Shown piece after piece: positions 32,670-41,313 of a stretch of DNA of 64,000 bases. Source of the stretch: Bacteroidales bacterium (GTDB lineage: Bacteria > Bacteroidota > Bacteroidia > Bacteroidales > F082); contig JAFYHS010000005.1 of NCBI GenBank assembly GCA_017539045.1, positions 1 through 64,000 of the forward strand, given 5' to 3'. Under the pieces are notes generated by a model. The model saw nothing but the letters and a program-made list of their open reading frames with translations. It was not told where the DNA came from and made no database searches. Both the position numbers and the translations under genes were made by a program. Position 1 is the first letter of the stretch. Every line of letters begins with the position of its first letter.

Positions 32670-34158
32670 GGAGACGGTTTTTTAGGATTTTCTCAAACGG
32701 TTCAGGCAAGAAATGATGGGTGTTGAAACGACGAAGGATGTCTTCAACGGTCGGCCCTTCGACAGGCTCAGGGACCTTAGCAAAAGCAGCGGTCATTGAG
32801 CCTGTCGAAATGCCCGCGTCCTTCATACATGCCCTCACCTCCTCCACCGTTCCAACGCACTCAAAGGGTTTCACGGAAGCAGTGCCATTCAGCTCTTCCA
32901 GAATGGGACGCAGACTTTCGTCGGCCATGAGGTCCTTGCCGAAAATGGCGACAAGTTTTTCCCTTGAGAGGAAAGGTGAGAGAACGATCCAGGTAAACAG
33001 GCACTTGGGACATTTGCCACACCACGAGTCGGTCTTGCTGCCCGCATTGCAGCTGCGGAACACGAGATGATAGGCCTCGCATTCCGAGAACAGCTTGGCA
33101 ATCTGCAGCTCGCTCAAAGGACGCAAGAAGCTGAAATACTGTACCTCCTGATTCAAGTTCTCAGCCACATAGTTCCTGAAATCGCTCTCAAACTCGATGG
33201 ATTTGCTGTATTGGTGGTTGATATTCGTCCCAGGCACAGTCGACTCGTTCGCACTATTTTCGTTCGACAAGGCAATGTATTTCGAGCGACTACCAAAGGC
33301 CACAAGAATACTGATGAAAGCTAGCAAAGCAGAGAAAGGTGTGTGTCCGTTCAAGTAGCCCTCAGCATTGAGCTTCAGCATGGTCGGGTCGAGGGTGCGG
33401 TTGATGACGATGAACTCGTCGTCTTTATAACCCGCCGTCTTCACACAGTTCAGGGTCGCGCCACGAGGATTCACGATGAGCGGGGTGACATGCATTTCAT
33501 TGCGAAGGCATTCCAGCGTGACAACAGAGTCCTTGCCGCCACCAATGGGGACAAGGGTCTTTTCTTCAAGCAGAAGGTTAATTCTGCTGAAAGAAGGCAT
33601 GTCATGCCGAGTCTTTCCGTCCATAGATACGCTCGTCCCCTGGGCTCGGTATGACATGGACGGAAAGGCGAGAGCATCTATGCCTTCGTCATTCTCCAGT
33701 TCCATCAAATCCTTTTCCGAAACCGAAATGCCATTCAGATACAGAAACTCACCCAATCCATTGTAATACAACTTCTTCCAAAATGCTTTTTGCTTCTCAG
33801 CCAAGGCAAAAGGCTTCACCACCACCCTTTTAGGACAGGCGATTTTCCAATAGCTCACCAGTTCGGTCATACCAATCTGGAAAGCCAAAGCCAGCAGCTG
33901 ATCCTCGGGGATGCTGTCCCAGTCGAAGAACGGCCTGGCAGGGATTTCCAAGGTCGGCCTGAAGTGATAGCGGTCATCGAGGTTGAAGTCGAAGGCCAGC
34001 GACAAAGCGCCACCCTCACGTTTCACCGTCTGGCGTTCAAAAGTGAAGATGGAAAACTCCCGTCGCAGGGCATCAAATTTGGATTGGTTGTCAGTTCGTT
34101 TCAAGATATCCGTGTTTAATGGCACAAAATTACAAATAATGCATTGAATATCATCCAA
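32662..34158 (-). CDS. murL: UDP-MurNAc-L-Ala-L-Glu epimerase (MurL)
   Basis: 498 aa as an ATG frame. The signature features of MurL are a PP-loop-like ATP site (VPIGGGKDSVVTLE), LSNENSANESTVPGTNINHQ, YFSFLRPLSELQIAKLF, and the cysteine-rich SWCGKCPKCLFTW. MurL uses ATP to epimerise the terminal L-Glu of the nucleotide precursor to D-Glu, following a MurD2-type ligase; the murD that overlaps its 3' end fits that partnership. Two regions have no place in the family: FPSMSYRAQGTSV and neighbours, and VPEPVEGP, both encoded by inserted palindromes. A TAATTTTG box lies inside the N-terminus (34125-34132), so the true start may be a GTG at 34125 or a TTG at 34104. Confidence 0.8.
   Translation of the reverse strand: MDDIQCIICNFVPLNTDILKRTDNQSKFDALRREFSIFTFERQTVKREGGALSLAFDFNLDDRYHFRPTLEIPARPFFDWDSIPEDQLLALAFQIGMTELVSYWKIACPKRVVVKPFALAEKQKAFWKKLYYNGLGEFLYLNGISVSEKDLMELENDEGIDALAFPSMSYRAQGTSVSMDGKTRHDMPSFSRINLLLEEKTLVPIGGGKDSVVTLECLRNEMHVTPLIVNPRGATLNCVKTAGYKDDEFIVINRTLDPTMLKLNAEGYLNGHTPFSALLAFISILVAFGSRSKYIALSNENSANESTVPGTNINHQYSKSIEFESDFRNYVAENLNQEVQYFSFLRPLSELQIAKLFSECEAYHLVFRSCNAGSKTDSWCGKCPKCLFTWIVLSPFLSREKLVAIFGKDLMADESLRPILEELNGTASVKPFECVGTVEEVRACMKDAGISTGSMTAAFAKVPEPVEGPTVEDILRRFNTHHFLPEPFEKILKNRLHV
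32755..32812. repeat. In-frame inverted-repeat element in murL
   Basis: Two 22-base arms (CCCTTCGACAGGCTCAGGG at 32755 on, and GGTCATTGAGCCTGTCGAAA at 32791 on) are near-perfect inverted copies separated by 14 bases. The element is translated in frame near the C-terminus as part of STGSMTAAFAKVPEPVEGP. One arm is the same unit as the element in murD. Confidence 0.85.
33601..33668. repeat. Second in-frame palindromic insertion in murL
   Basis: Interlocking inverted repeats: GTCATGCCGAG (33601-33611) with CTCGGTATGAC (33645-33655, one mismatch), and a perfect 12-bp pair CTTTCCGTCCAT (33613-33624) with ATGGACGGAAAG (33656-33667). It is translated in frame within MurL as SMSYRAQGTSVSMDGKTRHD. 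Confidence 0.75.
34125..34132 (-). promoter_or_regulatory. TAATTTTG box inside the murL N-terminus
   Basis: Minus-strand TAATTTTG fits TAnnTTTG but lies 26 bases downstream of the ATG at 34158. If it is the promoter, the transcript starts inside that frame and translation must start further on (GTG 34125 or TTG 34104). Confidence 0.4.
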
Positions 34159-34164
34159 AAATCC

Positions 34165-34172
34165 TAATTTTG
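34165..34172 (+). promoter_or_regulatory. TAATTTTG -7 box for algH
   Basis: TAATTTTG ends only four bases before the ATG at 34177, so transcription would begin at or next to the start codon and the mRNA would be leaderless or nearly so. Confidence 0.45.
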
Positions 34173-34176
34173 CGGT

Positions 34177-34767
34177 ATGGATTTAGGAGAAAAGTTCGTC
34201 ATAAGGAGCAATTCGTTGGAGCCGCAGCAGGGTAAAATCCTGATTTCCGAGCCTTTAATGAACGATTTCCACTTCGGGAGAGCGGTCATCCTGCTCATCG
34301 ACCACGTGGAGTCGGAAGGCAGCTTCGGCATCATCATCAACAAGAAGCTCGAGGTGCAAGTCAACCATATCGTCGACGAGTTCCCCGACTTCGAGGCTCC
34401 CGTCTATCTTGGCGGTCCCGTGGCCGACGACCAGCTTTTCTTCATTCATACCTTGGGCGAGATGATACCTGAGTCCTACCCTATCGTCGACGGCCTTTAT
34501 TGGGGCGGTGATCATGAGACCTTGGCCACCTTAATCCATACGGGCATCGCCAACGAGGACAATGTGCGTTTCTATCTGGGCTATTCGGGCTGGGATGCCG
34601 GGCAGTTGGTTGGAGAGCTGGTGCGCAACTCGTGGCTCATTGGCGACATCACCGCTGAGGAATACCTGAGCACGCCCCCCGACAAGATGTGGCAGACCTT
34701 TGTGGACAGGATGGGCAATCCCTACGAAATGTGGAAACGCTTTCCGAAAGACTTTCAGGACAACTAA
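34177..34767 (+). CDS. algH: YqgE/AlgH family protein (DUF179)
   Basis: 196 aa, the usual length. The family block KILISEPLMNDFHFGRAVIL, GSFGIIINKKLE, VYLGGPVADDQLFFIHT and the later VRFYLGYSGWDAGQLVGEL are all present. It is a conserved cytoplasmic protein whose biochemical role is not established, despite the historical link with alginate control in Pseudomonas. It is followed 27 bases later by the M16 protease gene. Confidence 0.93.
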   Translation: MDLGEKFVIRSNSLEPQQGKILISEPLMNDFHFGRAVILLIDHVESEGSFGIIINKKLEVQVNHIVDEFPDFEAPVYLGGPVADDQLFFIHTLGEMIPESYPIVDGLYWGGDHETLATLIHTGIANEDNVRFYLGYSGWDAGQLVGELVRNSWLIGDITAEEYLSTPPDKMWQTFVDRMGNPYEMWKRFPKDFQDN

Positions 34768-34794
34768 TTATTTATTCAACTTAATACATTTGAA

Positions 34795-37728
34795 ATGAGA
34801 AACTTAAACAAATTCTTCTCAACGAGCATGCTGTTTGCTGCGGCACTGCTCATGTTGCTTGTTGGCTGCAAGAAAAAAGCCGACAACAAGTACAAGTATG
34901 AAACCGTGAAGGGCGACCTTACCGAAGCCCGTATCTACACGCTCGACAACGGTCTGACCATCTATCTGAGCGTCAACAATGAAGAGCCCCGCATCCAGAC
35001 CTATATTGCGGTGCGCACGGGTTCGAAGAACGACCCCGCCGAAACTACGGGTCTGGCACACTACCTCGAACACATCATGTTCAAGGGCACGACCCATTTT
35101 GGTACTACCGACTATGAAGCCGAGAAGCCTTTCTTGGACGACATCGAGGCGCGTTACGAGAAATACCGCACTCTCACCGACCCCGAGGAGCGCCGCATTG
35201 CTTACCACGAAATCGACTCGGTGAGCCAGCTGGCCGCTCAGTATTTCATCCCCAACGAGTACGACAAGCTTATGTCGACCATTGGCGCTGAAGGCACAAA
35301 TGCCTACACCTCCGAAGACGTGACCTGCTACACCGAGGACATCCCCTCCAACGAAGTCGAGAATTGGGCTAAGATCCAAGCCGACCGTTTCCAGAACATG
35401 GTCATCCGTGGTTTCCACACTGAATTGGAGGCCGTTTATGAGGAATACAACATCGGCATCGCTCAGGACAGCCGCAAGGTATGGGAAGCCCTGAACGCCA
35501 TGCTCTTCCCCACTCACCCCTACGGCACACAGACCACCATCGGTACGCAGGAACACTTGAAGAATCCTTCGATTACCAACATCAAGAACTACTTCAACAA
35601 GTGGTATCGTCCGAACAACGTGGCCATCTGCATGGCAGGTGACTTCAATCCCGACGAGGTCATTGCCATCATCGACAAATACTTTGGCAGCTGGCAACCT
35701 GGCGACGATGTGAAGCAGCCCGAATTTGAGCCGCTGAAACCCATCACCGCACCCAAAGACACCACCATCTACGGCCTCGAGGCTGAAAACCTCATGATGG
35801 CTTGGCGTTTCGACCGTGGCAACTCATTGCAATGCGACACCCTCGACATCATCGGCGAGATGCTTAGCAACGGCACCGCTGGCCTTATCGATTTGGACAT
35901 CAACCAACAGATGAAAATGCTCGGTGCATGGGGTGGCTCAAGCAACAACCGCGACTACACCACGTTCCTCCTCGGCGGAACACCTAAAGACGGGCAGTCC
36001 CTTGAAGAAGCCAAAGACCTGCTCCTTGCCGAAATGGATAAGCTGAAGGCTGGCGACTTCTCCGACGACCTGCTGCCCTCGATTATCAACAACTACAAGC
36101 TTAGACAATACACCTCACTCGAACGCAACGCCGCTCGCGCCAACATGTTCGTCAACACCTATATCAATGAGATTCCTTGGGAGCAGCAAGTCGGCTATCT
36201 CGACCGCGTTTCCAACATGACCAAGGAACAAATTGTCGCCTTCGCCAACAAACATTTCAAGGACAACTATGTGGTGGTTTACAAGCGTCAAGGCAAGGAC
36301 GAGGGTCAAAAGAAAATCGACAAGCCTGCCATCACCCCCATCCCGACGAACCGTGACCTCGTGAGCGACTTTGTGACTGTTGTTCAGAACACCGTAGTAC
36401 CTCCCATCCAGCCTCGTTTCGTCGACTTCAAAAAAGACCTGACCTTCGGCAAGACCGATGCCGGGCTGCCTTACATCTACGTGCAAAACAAGGAGAACGG
36501 ACGCTTCACCTTGGCTTTCCGTTATGAGTTTGGCGACGAGGCCGACCTTCGTTATGGCGTGGCCGCCGATTACCTCGAATACCTCGGCACCAACGAGATG
36601 AGCAACGAGGAGATCAAGCAGCAATTCTATAAACTCGCCTGCGACTATTATATCAATGTGGGTTCGCGCAACATCACCGTTACTTTGAATGGTCTTGGGG
36701 AGAACATGCCTGAAGCCTTAGCCCTGCTTGAAAACGTGATGCAAAACGCCCAAGCCGACCCGATGGTGGCTGAGATGTGCATCCAGCAGCTGGAGAAGGG
36801 TCGCATGGACGCCAAATTGAACCAACGCAGCAATTTCAACGCCTTGGTGCAATATGGACTTTATGGTCCCTATAACAGCCAGCGCAACCAGCTCTCTCCC
36901 GAGCAAATCCGTCAACTCGACCCACAAGAATTGCTTGACTTGCTGAAAAACCTCAAGAACTACGAGCACACCGTATTGTATTATGGCCCGATGACCGCTC
37001 AAGACATGGCTGCAGCCGTCACCGAAAACCACAAGACAGAGGCAGAGTTGCAAGCTGTGCCCGAAGGCAAGCACTATGAACTGCAGCCCACTCCCGAAAA
37101 CGAAATCGTCATTGCGCCTTACGATGCCAAGAACATCTATATGCGCATGATCCATAACGAACAACGCCAGTGGAATCCCGACGAGGCTGCCGTTAAGGCT
37201 TTGTTCAACGAGTATTATGGCGGTGGCATGAACACCATCGTGTTCCAAGAGATGCGTGAGGCTCGCGGCTTAGCTTACAACGCCTTTGCCGCCTATATGG
37301 AACCTAACTACACCGACCAACCGGAGTACTTCTTCACCCACATCATCACGCAAAACGACAAGATGATGGATGCCGTCGGTCACTTCTTGGAGATCCTCAA
37401 CGAAATGCCCGAGAGCGAGCAAGCCTTTGGCATCGCCAAGGAAGCCCTCACCAAGCGTCTGGCCAGCCAACGCACCACCAAGTTTGGACTCATCAACGCT
37501 TGGCTGAGCGCCCAAATGAAAGGCATTGACTACGACCTCAACGAACGCATCTACAACGCCCTGCCCAATGTCACCCTGCAAGACATCGTGAAGTTTGAAC
37601 AGGAGCAGATGGCCAACAAACCCTACCGCTACGTCATCCTCGGCGACGAGAAGGAACTCGATATGAAGGCCCTTCAGAAGCTCGGTCCCGTCAAGCGCGT
37701 AAGCACTGAGGAGATCTTTGGGTATTGA
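34795..37728 (+). CDS. M16-family zinc peptidase lipoprotein (two-module)
   Basis: 977 aa. A lipoprotein signal ends LLMLLVGC. The inverted zinc motif HYLEH (His89, Glu92, His93) lies in GLAHYLEHIMFKG, with the distal Glu in ELEAVYEEY. A second, inactive M16 half (FGKTDAGLPYIYVQN on; MREARGLAYNAFAAY near the end) completes the clam-shell of pitrilysin/PqqL-type enzymes. The protein is likely periplasmic and degrades peptides, perhaps for nutrition. A strong terminator follows. Confidence 0.93.
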   Translation: MRNLNKFFSTSMLFAAALLMLLVGCKKKADNKYKYETVKGDLTEARIYTLDNGLTIYLSVNNEEPRIQTYIAVRTGSKNDPAETTGLAHYLEHIMFKGTTHFGTTDYEAEKPFLDDIEARYEKYRTLTDPEERRIAYHEIDSVSQLAAQYFIPNEYDKLMSTIGAEGTNAYTSEDVTCYTEDIPSNEVENWAKIQADRFQNMVIRGFHTELEAVYEEYNIGIAQDSRKVWEALNAMLFPTHPYGTQTTIGTQEHLKNPSITNIKNYFNKWYRPNNVAICMAGDFNPDEVIAIIDKYFGSWQPGDDVKQPEFEPLKPITAPKDTTIYGLEAENLMMAWRFDRGNSLQCDTLDIIGEMLSNGTAGLIDLDINQQMKMLGAWGGSSNNRDYTTFLLGGTPKDGQSLEEAKDLLLAEMDKLKAGDFSDDLLPSIINNYKLRQYTSLERNAARANMFVNTYINEIPWEQQVGYLDRVSNMTKEQIVAFANKHFKDNYVVVYKRQGKDEGQKKIDKPAITPIPTNRDLVSDFVTVVQNTVVPPIQPRFVDFKKDLTFGKTDAGLPYIYVQNKENGRFTLAFRYEFGDEADLRYGVAADYLEYLGTNEMSNEEIKQQFYKLACDYYINVGSRNITVTLNGLGENMPEALALLENVMQNAQADPMVAEMCIQQLEKGRMDAKLNQRSNFNALVQYGLYGPYNSQRNQLSPEQIRQLDPQELLDLLKNLKNYEHTVLYYGPMTAQDMAAAVTENHKTEAELQAVPEGKHYELQPTPENEIVIAPYDAKNIYMRMIHNEQRQWNPDEAAVKALFNEYYGGGMNTIVFQEMREARGLAYNAFAAYMEPNYTDQPEYFFTHIITQNDKMMDAVGHFLEILNEMPESEQAFGIAKEALTKRLASQRTTKFGLINAWLSAQMKGIDYDLNERIYNALPNVTLQDIVKFEQEQMANKPYRYVILGDEKELDMKALQKLGPVKRVSTEEIFGY

Positions 37729-37745
37729 TTTTCTTTCTTTACAAT

Positions 37746-37779
37746 AAAAAAGAGGCTGAGCAAACTCAGCCTCTTTTTT
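37746..37779 (+). terminator. Terminator after the M16 peptidase gene
   Basis: A perfect 15-bp stem (AAAAAAGAGGCTGAG and complement), four-base loop CAAA, with TTTTTT in the right arm followed by TATTTA. Confidence 0.9.
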
Positions 37780-37790
37780 ATTTACTGGGC

Positions 37791-37836
37791 CGTCAGTCGG
37801 CCCGACTGACGATAAAACAAGTCGGGCAGACTGACG
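37791..37836. repeat. REP-like palindromes downstream of the RAYT gene
   Basis: A perfect palindrome with 10-bp arms (CGTCAGTCGG and CCGACTGACG around one C) at 37791-37811 is followed by a partial copy, GTCGGGCAGACTGACG, at 37821-37836. Its TCGG-n-CCGA core is shared with the palindromes on the other side of the transposase gene. Confidence 0.75.
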
Positions 37837-37867
37837 ATTGTCCAGCCTATCATACATTTATATCATT

Positions 37868-38488
37868 TCACAATTGAGCAACTTGCTGCCCTAGACTGCA
37901 CCATGGCCACTTGTGTGCCTCATCCACTAACCCTGCTTTGACCGGATTGTTATCTATGTAATTTATGACAGTTTCCAAGTGTTTCTCATCTCGGATATAA
38001 CGATCAAAATACTCTTCCATCCAGAGATTACCTGTGCGTTCAAGAATTTTATTGGCTTGATGAGCCGTGTATGAACGCCATCCGTGCATGATGGTACTTA
38101 AAGTCCAGCCTTCCATGACTTCGATTAATACATGTACATGATTAGGCATAATGCACCACCTCAAGACATTATATCTGATTCCGTTGAAATGGAAAAGATT
38201 CTCTTGAACCATTGAAGCTATTCGTGAGTCTTTGAGAAAACATTGGCCGTACCCAACATCTTCGTATTTGTCAATGCGATTACGGAGCAACTCTACCCTG
38301 GGATCGTTTGACATGGTCATTTCCGTCACCTTCAGCTCTTCCTTCCATGCATCAATGAGCTTTTGTGGAACAGAATCATACAAACGATAGGTGATGAACT
38401 GTAACGCTTTGTATTCGCGATGAGGAAACTTACCGCGACAATGCCAATTTGGCATTTGACGTTTATCAGATGGCTCTATCGTTGGCAT
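37868..38488 (-). CDS. REP-associated tyrosine transposase (RAYT, Y1/HUH)
   Basis: 206 aa. The HUH signature MPNHVHVLIEV supplies the metal-binding HxH; the likely nucleophile tyrosine lies in the helix WMEEYFDRYIRDEKH, followed by ETVINYIDNNPVKAGLV, which is diagnostic of TnpA_REP/RAYT proteins. RAYTs are single-copy chromosomal transposase relatives that cut and move REP palindromes and lack terminal inverted repeats of their own. The gene is flanked on both sides by palindromes with a TCGGnCCGA core, so it looks like a full RAYT/REP locus between two host genes. All key residues appear intact. Confidence 0.9.
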   Translation of the reverse strand: MPTIEPSDKRQMPNWHCRGKFPHREYKALQFITYRLYDSVPQKLIDAWKEELKVTEMTMSNDPRVELLRNRIDKYEDVGYGQCFLKDSRIASMVQENLFHFNGIRYNVLRWCIMPNHVHVLIEVMEGWTLSTIMHGWRSYTAHQANKILERTGNLWMEEYFDRYIRDEKHLETVINYIDNNPVKAGLVDEAHKWPWCSLGQQVAQL

Positions 38489-38503
38489 ACTTGTTGTTTT
38501 TCC

Positions 38504-38558
38504 GCAATCGGGCTGATTATAGGCTCAACTTAGTTTTTTCTGCAATCGGGCCGATTGC
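38504..38558. repeat. REP-like palindromes upstream of the RAYT gene
   Basis: A perfect 17-base palindrome GCAATCGGGCCGATTGC (38542-38558) with a degenerate copy GCAATCGGGCTGATTAT at 38504-38520, between the RAYT start and the TonB-receptor stop. Confidence 0.8.
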
Positions 38559-38578
38559 AGGCCCGGCTGTAAAAACCA

Positions 38579-41227
38579 TCACTCCAAGCTATCGCCTGTC
38601 TCGCTATCGCCTTCCTTCGCCCTTTGTTCGAGTTCCAGCTTACCGAAACGCAGCGTGAAGCCAGCAGAGATATAGCGGCTGTTGAGCATCTTATTGGTGG
38701 CGTCCTGAAGGTAATATGGGTTGGTGTTCGATGAACCCGAACCGATACGGGCGCCCCAGTTGAAGATGTCCTGCACGTTGACGAAGACCGACAGACGGCG
38801 GTTGAAGAAGTCGCTACGCATGCCCATGTTGAGGAAGTAACGCGCCTTTCGCTCGCTCATCAGGCTGATAGTCGGCGAGTTGTAATTGGCCGATGCCGTT
38901 ACTTGCAAACGGTCGAACAGTTTTGCCCAGGTGTTGACACGCACACTCCACGACCACTTGTCGTTTTGATCCATCTTATGCTGGATGTTACCGAACTCGT
39001 CGACGCGGTCATATTCCATGCGGTAGCCGTAATTGTATAGGTTGGCATACAATCTCACATTGAAGAAGCCACTCGGACGATAGGTCATGTTGACCGATGT
39101 GCCGTAGCGCCACGAAGTACCCATGTTATACGGTATCGAGTAGCTGACGATACGGTCGAGAAAATCGTCGTATTCGGCATCGGTGAGCGAACTAATCTCG
39201 TTGGTGCTCCAGCGACCGTATGCCTCCATGCCGATATTGCCGAAACGCTCGAAGAACTTCTGCCAGCCAGCCTCCATGCTATGGGTGAACGAGTCTTTCA
39301 GCCCATTTGGATTTCCAACGGAGTAGTTGTTATCACCATAGGAGCGGAAACTGGTAACTTGAAAGTAATCAGGTGCTGACATGCGCATGGTGTAGTTAAG
39401 CTTCCAGTTGTGCATGCTCTCGGTGCGATACGTGAGATGGATGGACGGACGCAAATGGATGTGCCAATACGTGCTGTCGTCGGCAAAAGGTGTGTTGCTA
39501 AAGGAGTAGCTCATGCGTTCCGATTCCAGCCCTAATCCAGTACTAAGCGCGAAGCCGCCCCAACGGTGCGTCCAGTTGACATCGCCGCCAATGTTTGATT
39601 CAGCTTCCTGAAGATGATAGGTGCGCAAGGTATCCACCAAGATGCCAATGGTGTCGTTGTATCGGTCGTAATCGTTGTCAGTTTTTCGATGCTCAACTTG
39701 GAAACCGTAACTCAGCTCGCCATTCTCGCTGTAGGGACGGTTATAACGCGCGTCAAAGTCGGCTCCATAACTGTTGGCATTCGTTAGCAGATATCGATGC
39801 TCGTCAAGGTCTGTATAGACGTCATACACTCGGTTGTACCATTGCTCGTTGGCATTGTTGGAACGTGTCGCGTTGAGCCCGAGACGTAAGTTGTGGCCTT
39901 CATTGTCGAACTTTTTGGTATAGTCGCTGCCAATATGACCAAAAATCGATTGGTTTTCATAGTCACTCTTGGTTTGGTCGGCAAAAAGTTGCGAGAAGGA
40001 TGGGACGGAGTCCAAATAATAATAGGTCTGTCGTTCATTACGAAGCATGTTGTTTTTGGCGAGGTTATAGAATCCGCCGGCATCGACAGAGATGTCGCTG
40101 GTGCTGTCAATCTCGTAATTGACGTTCATGAACACATTACCAGAGCCTCTTTTGTTGCTGCCGGTTTGGCTAACGGTGTCGGCCCAAGTCACTTCATATT
40201 CTCCGAGGGTCTCGGCATCACGACGTCGTAGAGCCCATGAGTCGGAAGCATTTTCTTGGTTGCTGTAGCGTCCCGAAGCGAAGAGGTTGATGCTCAGTTT
40301 CTCCTTCTTCCACATATAGCTGACCCACGGCGAGACAAAAGGCTGGTTGGAGCCGTTCACACCGAAACTGACGAACTGGTTGCTCTTGATATGCGCCGAG
40401 GTCACGATATTAATGACTGCTTCTGCATCGGTAGCATATTTAGCCGAGGGGTTGGTGATGGTCTCGATACGGGCGATGGCGTTGGCGGGCAAGGTCTGGA
40501 GATAGGTCTTCAGGTTCTCCTCGGTGAGTTTCGAGGGCTTGTCGTTGACCCAGATCTCTACGCTCGACACGCCACGCAATGTGATGTTGCCTTCCACGTC
40601 GACCTCCACGCCGGGCGCGTTCTGCAATGCGTCCTCGGTGGTACCCGTCTGGATAGATGGGTCTTCACTGACGTTGTAGATCATCTTCTCGCCTTCCATG
40701 GCATAGAGCGGACGTTCCGCCGAAACGGTGACCTCCCCCAAAGAGGTCACGCCCGGGTTGAGACGTAAAGTGCCTAAATTGGTGTTGTTGGTCACGTTGA
40801 ACGGTAACGAATAGCTCTCATAACCGATGGCGGAGACACGAAGCACAAACGCACCTTGCGGCACGCCATTGATCTCAAAAACGCCATCCATATTGCTCAC
40901 GCCACCTTTGACGAATTCGTTGTCGACGGAATCAAGCACGGCGAGGTTGACAAACGGCAAGAACTCGTTCGTCTTGGCATCGCGCAACACGCCAACCACC
41001 TGGAAGGTGTCACCTTCACGTACTTTCTTTTTCGGCTTCACGGTGGGCATGTTACCCTCGGTCTGACCCCACTGACGGTCACCGCCGCCAAAAGGAGGAC
41101 GTCCCCCTGGAGGACGGCCACCGCCACCCCCTGGAGGTCTACCCCCTGGAGGTTGGGCAACACATAATATCGTCGACAATGCTAATGTCGTGAAAAACAA
41201 TAGTTTTAAAAACAAGGTTTTTCTCAT
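38579..41227 (-). CDS. TonB-dependent receptor-like protein with carboxypeptidase-regulatory domain
   Basis: 882 aa from the Met at 41227 (MRKTLFLKLLFFTTLALSTI signal). A Gly/Pro/Arg-rich stretch (PPGGRPPGGGGGRPPGG) follows the signal, then a CarboxypepD_reg-like domain (FQVVGVLRDAKTNEFLPFVN, FVLRVSAIGYESYSL), the plug (DALQNAPGVEVDVEGNITLR) and an OMP_b-brl_3 barrel. It is paralogous to the receptor at 8753, with near-identical plug motifs. Gene family members serve uptake or secretion across the outer membrane; the substrate is unknown. Its promoter box overlaps the divergent one for the C69 peptidase. Confidence 0.88.
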   Translation of the reverse strand: MRKTLFLKLLFFTTLALSTILCVAQPPGGRPPGGGGGRPPGGRPPFGGGDRQWGQTEGNMPTVKPKKKVREGDTFQVVGVLRDAKTNEFLPFVNLAVLDSVDNEFVKGGVSNMDGVFEINGVPQGAFVLRVSAIGYESYSLPFNVTNNTNLGTLRLNPGVTSLGEVTVSAERPLYAMEGEKMIYNVSEDPSIQTGTTEDALQNAPGVEVDVEGNITLRGVSSVEIWVNDKPSKLTEENLKTYLQTLPANAIARIETITNPSAKYATDAEAVINIVTSAHIKSNQFVSFGVNGSNQPFVSPWVSYMWKKEKLSINLFASGRYSNQENASDSWALRRRDAETLGEYEVTWADTVSQTGSNKRGSGNVFMNVNYEIDSTSDISVDAGGFYNLAKNNMLRNERQTYYYLDSVPSFSQLFADQTKSDYENQSIFGHIGSDYTKKFDNEGHNLRLGLNATRSNNANEQWYNRVYDVYTDLDEHRYLLTNANSYGADFDARYNRPYSENGELSYGFQVEHRKTDNDYDRYNDTIGILVDTLRTYHLQEAESNIGGDVNWTHRWGGFALSTGLGLESERMSYSFSNTPFADDSTYWHIHLRPSIHLTYRTESMHNWKLNYTMRMSAPDYFQVTSFRSYGDNNYSVGNPNGLKDSFTHSMEAGWQKFFERFGNIGMEAYGRWSTNEISSLTDAEYDDFLDRIVSYSIPYNMGTSWRYGTSVNMTYRPSGFFNVRLYANLYNYGYRMEYDRVDEFGNIQHKMDQNDKWSWSVRVNTWAKLFDRLQVTASANYNSPTISLMSERKARYFLNMGMRSDFFNRRLSVFVNVQDIFNWGARIGSGSSNTNPYYLQDATNKMLNSRYISAGFTLRFGKLELEQRAKEGDSETGDSLE

Positions 41228-41248
41228 ATTAGGACAAAAATTAGGTTG

Positions 41249-41256
41249 CAAAAGTA
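41249..41256 (-). promoter_or_regulatory. TACTTTTG -7 box for the TonB-type receptor
   Basis: Minus-strand TACTTTTG, 21 bases upstream of the Met at 41227. It lies back to back with the plus-strand box at 41265-41272, so the two promoters share operator space. Confidence 0.5.
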
Positions 41257-41264
41257 AAAAAATA

Positions 41265-41272
41265 TACCTTTG
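41265..41272 (+). promoter_or_regulatory. TACCTTTG -7 box for the C69 peptidase gene
   Basis: TACCTTTG, 41 bases upstream of the ATG at 41314, with an imperfect TTAG/GTTG at the -33 position. Confidence 0.5.
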
Positions 41273-41313
41273 CAAACCTTAATAACAACAATAATTATTC
41301 CAATTTTTACCAA

